From JABDQA01 sp963824415 (GTDB taxonomy: Bacteria > Desulfobacterota > Desulfobulbia > Desulfobulbales > Desulfocapsaceae): a stretch of 64,000 nt of DNA. Position 1 is the stretch's first letter. Each line of letters opens with the position of its first letter. The DNA lies in contig CAWGPM010000002.1 of NCBI GenBank assembly GCA_963824415.1, positions 1 through 64,000 of the forward strand, written 5' to 3'. The position numbers were made by a program, and so were the translations under genes. The notes under the pieces were generated by a model, which worked only from the letters and a program-made list of their open reading frames with translations, did no database searches and was not told the DNA's origin. Below are positions 57,026-64,000 of the stretch, piece after piece.

Positions 57026-58541
57026 ATGGTTAAAAAAGTTTCAGTTCTTGCCTTGGCAGGTCTGATTGCATTTCCGGCCATGTCGCTGGCCAGCGGCGGG
57101 CCCAATGTGGATGACCTCGAGCGCAAGATCGAGGATTTGAGTCGGCAGCTGGAAGAGCTTAAGGCCCAGATGGGCAAGAATGCCGAAGTTGATGCGGCGA
57201 CATCCGATCAATTGGCTAACCTGGCAGATGACCTTGAGGGCTTTGACGAGCGGGCCGACGAGTGGGATCTGGCCGCACGGTTCAGGTTTTACGGTGATTT
57301 CCGCTCCCGCCTGGACTATTACACTGCAGATACCGTCTTTGGCCAGACCCTGGATAACGATACCCTGTGGACCAACCGTTTCAGGCTGAATATGCGGGTC
57401 AAGGCCACCGAGAATGTCGAATTCAAGGGACGCCTGGCCATGTTCAAGACCTGGGGCATGCAGTCGGCTTTTAGCTAACGACACCGGAACCGCCTTTCCA
57501 CTTTTTGACGGTAACGTGACCCGATCCCCCATTGGAGACAGCGCCCTCTATGTTGATCGTGCCTACGTTAACTGGAACAATATTGGCGGCGCTCCGGTCT
57601 GGTTCTCGATCGGCCGCCGGCCGACCACCGACGGCCCTCCTTCGCAGATCAGGATGGGTGAGACTGAGCGTCTGGCCACCCCGGTGGCCGCCTTCAACTA
57701 TGCCTTTGACGGGTTAACCTTGGGCTATGGCTACAACTGGGGCAATGAGGAACTCGGCTCCGGCAAGGTCCGGTTCTGCTACGGCCGCGGTTTTGAAGAT
57801 GGTCTACTCGTGGATAACCGGATCAATGACGTCGACTTCGCCGGCCTGAACTGGGATGTGCTGGGACGGGACGAGCGGCTGCTGAACATTCAGTCATTCG
57901 GCGTCTTCAATGTGTTTAACTACCCCAATTTCAAAGACGTGCCGGACTCATTTGCCCAAGAAGCATTTGGACCGCGTGTGAACCTGGGCAATATCTGGCA
58001 TACCGATGTGGTTTATCAGGATAAGGTTGCCGCCTTTAACTATTTCGTTGAAGGTGGCTGGTCCAATACCCAGCCCAACGACAACGGTATGTTCAACGAC
58101 TATGCCGCGATGGCGGCAGGACAGACCGGGCCCAATACCAGCAGCGAGAACGGCTATCTGTTCTACGCCGGTGTCCGCTATGATATGGATGATCTCAGGC
58201 TGAAGCTTGGGGCCGAGTATAACTACGGTTCGGAATACTGGATCGCTTTTGCTCCGGCAGGAGACGATATCTACACCTCCAAGCTGGGCACCCGCGGTCA
58301 TGTCTTCGAGCTCTACGGCATCTACGACATTCCCGCCGGCGAGGCCATTTCTCAGTACGGACGGGCTTTCATCCGTCTGGGCTACCAATACTATGACTTT
58401 ACCAACGCGGGGTCTAATGACTGGAATATGTATCCCTACGACCTGGGTAACGACCAGGATCTGATGAAACTGCAGATGATGGGGATGGATCCGGTGGAAA
58501 GCGCCCATCAGATCTACCTGACCTTTGAGGCATATTTCTAG
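57026..58541 (+). CDS. outer-membrane porin, DUF3373-like (one frameshift)
   Basis: Beta-barrel protein of about 504 residues. The signal peptide VSVLALAGLIAFPAMSLAS is followed by a coiled coil (DLERKIEDLSRQLEELKAQMGK) as in trimeric-type porins. A barrel domain then has many alternating strands: WDLAARFRFYGDFRSRLDYY, AYVNWNNIGGAPVWFSIGRRPTT, FVEGGWSNTQ, GYLFYAGVRYDMD, RAFIRLGYQYYDFT. It ends in a Phe (LTFEAYF), the usual barrel assembly signal. One extra A near 57473 puts a TAA in the middle (MQSAF to ANDTGTAFPLFDGN). It has its own terminator downstream. Confidence 0.88.
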
Positions 58542-58571
58542 ACCAGATCTTCTATCATTCTCTTATCCGCA

Positions 58572-58605
58572 GGGCCTGCTTCTGAAAAGATGCAGGCCCT
58601 TTTTT
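58572..58605 (+). terminator. intrinsic terminator after the porin gene
   Basis: GGGCCTGC (58572-58579) and GCAGGCCC (58592-58599) form a perfect 8-bp stem followed by six T. Confidence 0.95.
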
Positions 58606-58702
58606 ATTGAATTTTTAGCCCCCCTGCTATATCGATATCGATAGAAGAATGAGCGGCAAAGCGCTTGGCGGCTTTTGCCTGCATTGAGTTTAACAACAGG
58701 CT

Positions 58703-59416
58703 ATGTCTTTTTCTTATCACTTTTTCGATCGAACCGGCGGTGTCAGCAGCGGCCTATTTGCCCAGCTCAATCTCAGCTTCGGCGTCGGCGATACGGTTGC
58801 AAACGTATTGGTCAATCGCGATCTGGTGAAACAGCATTTCGGTGCAGCACATCTGGTCAGCGCCGATCAGGTGCACGGCTGCAGGGTTTGTGCAGTTGAT
58901 GACGAGCTCATAGCCGATCTCGAGGTTGCGCGCTGTGATGCACTGCTGACCTGTATACCTGGCCGTCCCCTGCTGATCCAGCAGGCCGATTGTCAGGCCG
59001 TTCTGCTGCATGACCAGGTGCGCAGTGCGGTGGCGGCGATCCACTGCGGCTGGCGGGGCAGCGTGGCTGATATCATTGGCAAAACCATTAACGAGATGAA
59101 AGATCGCTACCGGACAGTACCGGCGGATCTGCAGGCCTGTATAGGACCTTCGCTGGGTCCCTGCTGCGCCGAGTTCGTCAATTATCGCGACGAACTGCCC
59201 GAGTCGTTCCTCCGTTACAGAAGTGCAGAAAATCATTTTGATTTCTGGCGCATTTCTGCGAACCAGCTCATCCGGGCGGGGGTACGGGCCGAAGCAATCA
59301 GTCTGCCGAGTGTCTGCACCAGTTGCTCGGACGACTATTTCAGCTACCGGCGGGCGGTGCGCGAGGCTGATGGTATTACCGGCAGGCATGGTTCCGCCAT
59401 CTGTCTTAATGCTTGA
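58703..59416 (+). CDS. LACC1/YfiH (PgeF) family purine nucleoside phosphorylase-like protein
   Basis: A 237-residue single-domain protein of the former 'polyphenol oxidase' family, now associated with purine nucleoside phosphorylase/deaminase activity. Conserved metal and catalytic motifs are visible: SADQVHGCRV, ADCQAVLLHD, AIHCGWRGSVADI and IGPSLGPCCAEF, with VCTSCSDDYFSYRR late in the chain. The histidines and cysteines of these form the Zn site of the family. It begins at ATG 58703 and stands between the porin terminator and a two-component pair. Confidence 0.9.
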   Translation: MSFSYHFFDRTGGVSSGLFAQLNLSFGVGDTVANVLVNRDLVKQHFGAAHLVSADQVHGCRVCAVDDELIADLEVARCDALLTCIPGRPLLIQQADCQAVLLHDQVRSAVAAIHCGWRGSVADIIGKTINEMKDRYRTVPADLQACIGPSLGPCCAEFVNYRDELPESFLRYRSAENHFDFWRISANQLIRAGVRAEAISLPSVCTSCSDDYFSYRRAVREADGITGRHGSAICLNA

Positions 59417-59440
59417 TGAATTCGATTATCACAGGTGTCC

Positions 59441-60115
59441 ATGAAGGTACTGCTCGTTGAAGATGATCTTAAGATCGCTTCCTTTATAGAAAAAGGCTTG
59501 CGTGAAGCCGGTTTTCTGGTTGATGTCTGCCATGACGGAGCATCCGGGCTGGCTTCGGGCCTGAGCGGACAATACGATGCGGCGGTCATCGACATCATGC
59601 TGCCTGCGCTGGACGGGCTGCAGCTTATCGAACAGCTGCGCGGTGCACAAGTCACCACGCCGGTGCTGATCCTCAGCGCCAAAAAGTCGGTGGATGACCG
59701 GATCAGGGGGCTGCAGCAGGGCGGCGACGACTATATGGTCAAGCCCTTTTCGTTCAGCGAACTGCTGGCCCGCATTCAGGCGCTGATCCGCAGGGACCGC
59801 AAGCACAATGAACCGACGACCCTGAGCTATGGTGAGCTGTCTATGGATCTGCTGCGCCGGGAGGTGCATCGGGAAGGAGAGCGTATCGAGTTGCCGGCCA
59901 AGGAATATGCGCTGCTCGAATACCTGATGCGCAACCCGGAGATCGTCGTTTCCAAGACCTCGATCCTCGAGCGGGTCTATGACTATTCCTTCGATCCCCA
60001 GACCAATGTGGTCGACGTACTGGTCTGCAGGTTGAGAAACAAGGTCGATCGCGATCACCAACAGAAGCTGATCCACACGGTTCGGGGGATGGGGTATGTC
60101 CTCAAGGCGGGCTGA
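59441..60115 (+). CDS. OmpR-family response regulator
   Basis: A 224-residue response regulator. The receiver domain (residues 1-120) has MKVLLVEDDLKIASFIEKGL with the acidic pocket, AVIDIMLPALDGL with the phospho-accepting Asp, and the conserved Lys in VKPFSFSELLAR. The DNA-binding winged helix (about 125-224) has LPAKEYALLEYLMRN and VDVLVCRLRNKVD. The sequence resembles heavy-metal and drug-response regulators (CusR type). Starts at ATG 59441; an in-frame GTG lies six bases upstream. It overlaps the kinase gene by 20 bp. Confidence 0.93.
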   Translation: MKVLLVEDDLKIASFIEKGLREAGFLVDVCHDGASGLASGLSGQYDAAVIDIMLPALDGLQLIEQLRGAQVTTPVLILSAKKSVDDRIRGLQQGGDDYMVKPFSFSELLARIQALIRRDRKHNEPTTLSYGELSMDLLRREVHREGERIELPAKEYALLEYLMRNPEIVVSKTSILERVYDYSFDPQTNVVDVLVCRLRNKVDRDHQQKLIHTVRGMGYVLKAG

Positions 60116-61511
60116 GAGACTGCTCAGCGGTGCCGGTGCCAAGCTGATTTACCCGGCCACGGCCCTGCTGGTCTGGCTAGTCGGGCTGATCTTCCTGCTG
60201 GTTCTGCTGGTCTGGATAAAAACTGTTTTTCAGCAGACCATCATGGATGAGCTGAGAAGCGATCTGGATTTATTTTTAAACCGTAATCGTTCGCGCCTCT
60301 TCGGCTCAAGCCTCTACGCTCCTTTGACCGAGCCTGCGATTCCAGGCGATTTTTCTTTCATTCGGGTGATTCATCAGGGTGAGTATCTCTTTTTCTCGGC
60401 CGGCACTGAGAGCGATTTCGATCACCGCAGGCTGGCCCGGCTGGATCCGAAGCTGGATGGCTGCTGGTTGAGACTCGACGATAACAAAGAATCAGAACAG
60501 GACAAACGCTACAACATCATATCACTGGCCCCCGATGACAATACGGTGATCCAGGCGGGGAGACCGGACCGCTTCTATTATCGGCTTTACCGAAAGCTAA
60601 ACAGCATCTTTATGTTTGCCGGCGCAGGCTGGCTGGTGCTGGCGCTGCTGCTCACCTATCTGAGCTTCAGGCTCAGCCAGAAGCCGCTCAGAGATCTGCA
60701 TGCAGTCCTTACAGAGATCCAGGACGACCCGGAAAAACAGCTCGATCCAGCTCTGGCGCCCTCCAGCCATTACCGCGATATCTTTACCCAGATCAATCGG
60801 ATAATCGGCCAGAACAGACATCTGGTCAAAGAGCTGCAGGATGGACTCGACCATCTGGCCCACGACTTGAGGACTCCGATGACCCGGCTGCGGTCAGTGG
60901 CCGAATATGGCCTGCAGGCCGGCCGTGACACCCACAAGCTGCAGGAAGCGCTGTCCGATTGCCTCGAGGAATCGCATCGGGTTCTGGCGATGCTCGACAT
61001 CATGATGAGCGTGGCCGAAGCGGAGTCGGGTACGATGAAGCTCAACCAGGAAGATTTCGAGCTCAAACCGCAGATCGAGGAGATCCTTCATCTCTATGAA
61101 TATCTGGCCGAGGAGGAGGGAATCACCATCACCGCGGCCATCGGGGACAATCTGATAATCAACGGCGACCGCACACGTCTTTCGCAGGTCTGGGCCAATC
61201 TGACGGACAACGGCATCAAGTATAACCGGAAGAACGGCAGGCTGGCGATCGAGGCGGAGCCTGCCCCGGACGGTCTGCAGGTCAGTTTCACCGATACCGG
61301 AATCGGTATCTCGGAACAGGAACGTCCCCGTATCTGGGAACGACTCTATCGCGGCGACCGCAGCCGCAGCAGGCAGGGGCTGGGCCTGGGGCTGAACTAC
61401 GTGAAGGCGGTGGTCGATGCCCACGGCGGCAGCATCGAGGTAGCAAGCACCCTCAACCAGGGCAGCCGTTTCTCGGTTTTTCTGCCGAGAGGGCCGGCCA
61501 CTGACGCCTGA
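60096..61511 (+). CDS. sensor histidine kinase
   Basis: A 471-residue membrane kinase, partner of the overlapping response regulator. Helix 1 is at about residues 17-38 (LIYPATALLVWLVGLIFLLVLL), followed by a periplasmic region of about 125 residues with no clear ligand motif. Helix 2 is FAGAGWLVLALLLTYLSFRL, then a HAMP region. The H-box is LDHLAHDLRTPMTRLRS, N-box NLTDNGIKYN, and GLGLGLNYV belongs to the G-box. The stimulus is unknown. Placed next to the LACC1-family gene and the porin, but those have their own signals. Confidence 0.92.
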   Translation: MSSRRAERLLSGAGAKLIYPATALLVWLVGLIFLLVLLVWIKTVFQQTIMDELRSDLDLFLNRNRSRLFGSSLYAPLTEPAIPGDFSFIRVIHQGEYLFFSAGTESDFDHRRLARLDPKLDGCWLRLDDNKESEQDKRYNIISLAPDDNTVIQAGRPDRFYYRLYRKLNSIFMFAGAGWLVLALLLTYLSFRLSQKPLRDLHAVLTEIQDDPEKQLDPALAPSSHYRDIFTQINRIIGQNRHLVKELQDGLDHLAHDLRTPMTRLRSVAEYGLQAGRDTHKLQEALSDCLEESHRVLAMLDIMMSVAEAESGTMKLNQEDFELKPQIEEILHLYEYLAEEEGITITAAIGDNLIINGDRTRLSQVWANLTDNGIKYNRKNGRLAIEAEPAPDGLQVSFTDTGIGISEQERPRIWERLYRGDRSRSRQGLGLGLNYVKAVVDAHGGSIEVASTLNQGSRFSVFLPRGPATDA

Positions 61512-61616
61512 GCATATTTATTTCTGTGAGGTGCCAGCCGTTACAATAAGTAAGGGCATATGGTATGGTGGCGGCCGGCAGGAACAGCTATCTCCAGTTC
61601 AATCAAGGAAACGAAT

Positions 61617-62555
61617 ATGACGAGCATTACCATTGGCACCCGCAAAAGTAAACTTGCCATGTGGCAGACCGAGGCGGTATGCCGTGTTCTTGAAGGACAC
61701 GGCATTGAAACGAGAATTACAGCAATGGAAACCAGGGGTGATAAGATTCTGGACCGCTCGATTGCCAAGATCGGGTCTAAAGGTGTTTTCACCGAGGAAC
61801 TGGAAGAGCAGCTGGCCGACGGCTCCATCGATATCGCGGTGCACAGTGCCAAGGATATGCAGTCGAGGCTGCCGGAGAAGTTCGAACTGATCGCTTTCAC
61901 CGAGCGTGAACAGAGCCACGACGTGCTGGTCGGTCTCGTTCCGGGAGTTGACCTCGAGGACCGGGAGCGATCGCTTACGGTTGGAACTTCTTCAGTTCGC
62001 CGGGTGGCATTGCTGAAGCACTACTATCCCCATGTCAGAACCGTATCGATGCGCGGCAATCTGCAGACCCGCCTGAAAAAACTCGAAGCGGGCGCCTGCG
62101 ATGCGCTGATGCTGGCCTTTGCCGGGGTCACCCGCATGGGTTACGATAAGCTGATCATGCACCATTTCGATCAAAGCCGTTTTGTGCCGCCGGTGGGGCA
62201 GGGCTGTATCGCGATCGAGGCCTCCACGGCGCTGGTTGCAAAGAAAAGAGAACTTCTGCGGCGCTGTCTGAACAACAGCGACAGTGAGTGCTGTCTGCTG
62301 GCCGAACGGGCCTATTTGAAAAAGCTGGAGGGCGGCTGTTCGATTCCCGCCTTCGGCCATGCGACTCTGGACGGCGACACAATCAGGCTCACTGCCGGGC
62401 TGGCTAACCTCGACGGCAGCTGGCTGCGCAGTCAAACGGCAGTAGGTCCAGCCGAAGACCCTGAGTCCTTGGGCCGGGAACTGGGAGAGTATATCCTGGC
62501 TCAGGGCGGTAGTGAGCAGCTTGCTGCGATCAGGGCCGAGCTCGACAATCCCTGA
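61617..62555 (+). CDS. hemC: hydroxymethylbilane synthase (porphobilinogen deaminase)
   Basis: Joins four porphobilinogen units into hydroxymethylbilane. The N-terminus IGTRKSKLAMWQTEAV, SKGVFTEELEEQL, DIAVHSAKDMQSRLP, TSSVRRVALL and the RGNLQTRL block are all present, and the dipyrromethane-carrying Cys is in LEGGCSIPAFGHA. 312 residues, full length. ATG 61617 has AAGGAA upstream. Together with cbiK in the window it supports an anaerobic tetrapyrrole route. It converges on hypB. Confidence 0.97.
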   Translation: MTSITIGTRKSKLAMWQTEAVCRVLEGHGIETRITAMETRGDKILDRSIAKIGSKGVFTEELEEQLADGSIDIAVHSAKDMQSRLPEKFELIAFTEREQSHDVLVGLVPGVDLEDRERSLTVGTSSVRRVALLKHYYPHVRTVSMRGNLQTRLKKLEAGACDALMLAFAGVTRMGYDKLIMHHFDQSRFVPPVGQGCIAIEASTALVAKKRELLRRCLNNSDSECCLLAERAYLKKLEGGCSIPAFGHATLDGDTIRLTAGLANLDGSWLRSQTAVGPAEDPESLGRELGEYILAQGGSEQLAAIRAELDNP

Positions 62556-62574
62556 CCCGGCTGACCCGGCTCGA

Positions 62575-63348
62575 TCAAGCCCTGCGTTTGTCCCGTGCTT
62601 CTGCGATCAGAGCCCGCAGGTAGTTGAGCCAGACCTCGAAGCCGTCGCCGGTGGTGGCGGAAAAGGCCATCACCTTCAGGGCCGGATTCAAGGTGAGAGC
62701 TTCTCTGGTGGCCATTTCGACTTCAAAATCGAAATGGGGCAGCAGATCCGTTTTGGTGATCAAAAAGAGCTGCGAACTGATAAAGGCCTTCGGGTACTTG
62801 GCCGGCTTGTCGGGTCCTTCGGGCACAGATACCAGCACCACCCGTATATGTTCACCGAGATCGAAGGTGGCCGGGCAGACCAGGTTGCCGACGTTTTCGA
62901 TCACCAGCAGATCGAGTTGAGCGCCGCCCGGTTCTTTCTGCAGTTGATGAAAACCGCGGTGAATCATCGACGCATCGAGGTGGCAGGCGCCTCCCGTGGT
63001 TAGCTGGATGGCGGGCACACCTTTAGCCCTGATCCGTTCGGCATCACGATCTGTTTCGATATCACCCTCGATGACACCGATCTTCATCTCGGCGCCGAGC
63101 TGGTCAATGGTGTGTTCAAGCAGGGTGGTTTTGCCCGAGCCCGGACTCGAGATCAGGTTCAGAACAACGAGCCCCTCATCGTCGAAATGCTCCCGGTTGC
63201 TTCTGGCCATCGCATCGTTGGCGGCAAACAGCGACCGGTTGATGTCGACGATAACCGATTCATCGTGGCTATGGGTATGGCCATGGTCATGACCATGGCT
63301 GTGATCATGGCTGTGTCCCTGGCTATGGCAGCCGCACGCGTCACACAT
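62575..63348 (-). CDS. hypB: hydrogenase nickel incorporation protein HypB
   Basis: GTPase that delivers nickel to NiFe hydrogenase with HypA. The N-terminus is CDACGCHSQGHSHDHSHG..., a His-rich nickel-storage tail with a Cys cluster. The GTPase has a P-loop NLISSPGSGKTTLLE, an aspartate motif and TKTDLLPHFDF for guanine recognition. The metal site is GGACHLDASMIH. 257 residues. It follows hypA by 30 bp. Confidence 0.97.
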   Translation of the reverse strand: MCDACGCHSQGHSHDHSHGHDHGHTHSHDESVIVDINRSLFAANDAMARSNREHFDDEGLVVLNLISSPGSGKTTLLEHTIDQLGAEMKIGVIEGDIETDRDAERIRAKGVPAIQLTTGGACHLDASMIHRGFHQLQKEPGGAQLDLLVIENVGNLVCPATFDLGEHIRVVLVSVPEGPDKPAKYPKAFISSQLFLITKTDLLPHFDFEVEMATREALTLNPALKVMAFSATTGDGFEVWLNYLRALIAEARDKRRA

Positions 63349-63378
63349 AAGCGTTCACCTTGTTAATTGAGTTGTTCA

Positions 63379-63726
63379 TTACTCCATCTCGACCTGCTGC
63401 AGGATCAGATCGTCTCCTTCTTCTGCGATCAGAATCCTATCTCCGCACGCCTCACACTGATCCGGGCGCTCCCCGCTCGTTTTCAGGCTGGCTCCGCAGC
63501 CGCTGCAGCGATAGAGGACCTCGGGAATGATGATTTCCAGCTCCGCTCCGTTGACAAGATCGTCTGCTTTGGTCAAAATGTCAAACCCGAAGCGAAACGA
63601 ATCCACCACCACGCCTGACAGCGGGCCGACCACCATGGTTACCTTGAGTACCCGGCTGGTGGAGTGCTCCCGGGCGATATCGTGGAGCTGCTGCAGCAGT
63701 CCCTGGACAAGCGATATTTCGTGCAT
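63379..63726 (-). CDS. hypA: hydrogenase nickel incorporation protein HypA
   Basis: Small nickel chaperone, 115 residues. The N-terminal MHEISLVQGLL includes the His2/Glu3 Ni ligands, and a zinc site is formed by CSGCG and CEACG. Its ATG overlaps the stop of the upstream protease gene (TGATG), so the three hydrogenase maturation genes are one unit. Confidence 0.96.
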   Translation of the reverse strand: MHEISLVQGLLQQLHDIAREHSTSRVLKVTMVVGPLSGVVVDSFRFGFDILTKADDLVNGAELEIIIPEVLYRCSGCGASLKTSGERPDQCEACGDRILIAEEGDDLILQQVEME

Positions 63727-64000
63727 CAGGACTGAGCCGTGCGCCGGGTGACCTCAACGCCGATCTCGGCGAGGCGTTTGAGCACGATGGCGCTGATCTC
63801 CTCGACCCGGGGCGCCACCACATCGGAGAGCTCCGTCGAGGTTTCCAGAGTTTTGGGAACCACGCAGTAAAACTCCACCGTCTCCGGCGCCGCGTCGCGC
63901 AGCTTGCATATTTCCATAATCTCCAGTAGGCCGAGCTGGTGGGGGGACATGCGGGTGCTGATCTTGCCCGCCTTCACATCTTCATTGGAGTAGAAGTGTA
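63726..64000 (-). CDS. hydrogenase maturation protease, C-terminal part (cut by window edge)
   Basis: The last ~90 residues of a HybD/HoxW-type endopeptidase that trims the large-subunit C-terminus of NiFe hydrogenase. Identification rests on STRMSPHQLGLLEIMEICKLRD followed by VEFYCVVPKTLETSTELSDVVAPRVEEI, the typical end of the family. The frame stays open to the window edge, so the start lies beyond 64000. It overlaps hypA. Confidence 0.85.
   Translation of the reverse strand, partial: HFYSNEDVKAGKISTRMSPHQLGLLEIMEICKLRDAAPETVEFYCVVPKTLETSTELSDVVAPRVEEISAIVLKRLAEIGVEVTRRTAQS

Overview
The window is one continuous chromosomal stretch, gene-dense and moderately GC-rich. It looks like a deltaproteobacterium (Desulfobacterota, most like the Desulfobulbales). 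This rests on gene content and order: lptA-lptB-rpoN; arg and dap genes separated by an FN3 lipoprotein; a fused nuoCD in a complete nuo operon; anaerobic CbiK; hydrogenase maturation genes; a sulfate-exporter-family (YeiH) transporter; and a DUF3373-like porin. The taxonomy is inference, since no marker RNA is present. I found no tRNA, rRNA, CRISPR array, phage or IS transposase.

Layout: 0.2-4.3 kb (minus strand), lptA, lptB, rpoN and a WYL regulator, with two copies of a structured 131-134 bp repeat exactly flanking rpoN. 4.5-13.9 kb (plus), argB, argD, argG, argH, FN3 lipoprotein, dapF, dapA, dapB, folK; argF and lysA are missing from the places where relatives usually carry them. 14-16.6 kb, small YHS/TRASH-like protein, transaldolase-like talC/fsa, lytic transglycosylase, AEC transporter. 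16.9-20.3 kb (minus), selO, an unknown protein and a SIMPL-domain protein. 20.5-26.7 kb, FAH-family hydrolase, a cytochrome bd-like pair whose first subunit carries three c-heme motifs, small lipoprotein, CDF metal exporter, threonine aldolase. 27.0-40.5 kb, nuoA-B-CD-E-F-G-H-I-J-K-L-M-N, followed by a CBS protein and a cyclopropane synthase. 42.7-45.4 kb, YeiH-family transporter with two small membrane-associated proteins. 45.5-48.2 kb (minus), an EF-hand membrane protein and LemA. 48.5-52.3 kb, purL. 52.4-56.6 kb (minus), cysteine desulfidase with its YheO-type regulator, then cbiK coupled to a lipoprotein. 57.0-62.6 kb, porin, LACC1-family enzyme, two-component pair, hemC. 62.6-64 kb (minus), hypB, hypA and the end of a hydrogenase maturation protease.

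A striking property is the number of single-base frameshifts in otherwise well-conserved genes (WYL regulator, lptB, argB twice, selO, nuoCD, nuoK, nuoL, purL, porin, a lipoprotein, and many in the bd-like pair and threonine aldolase). Reading continues cleanly in the new frame each time, and several genes are essential or central, so consensus errors are the most likely cause. I give these genes their full reconstructed extent.

Functionally the window combines amino-acid biosynthesis (arginine, diaminopimelate), an NADH-linked complex I, anaerobic tetrapyrrole metabolism (hemC, cbiK), hydrogenase maturation and envelope biogenesis. The least explained parts are the covarying repeat around rpoN, the EF-hand/LemA pair, the YeiH-family transporter with its two companions, and the c-heme-bearing bd-like complex.
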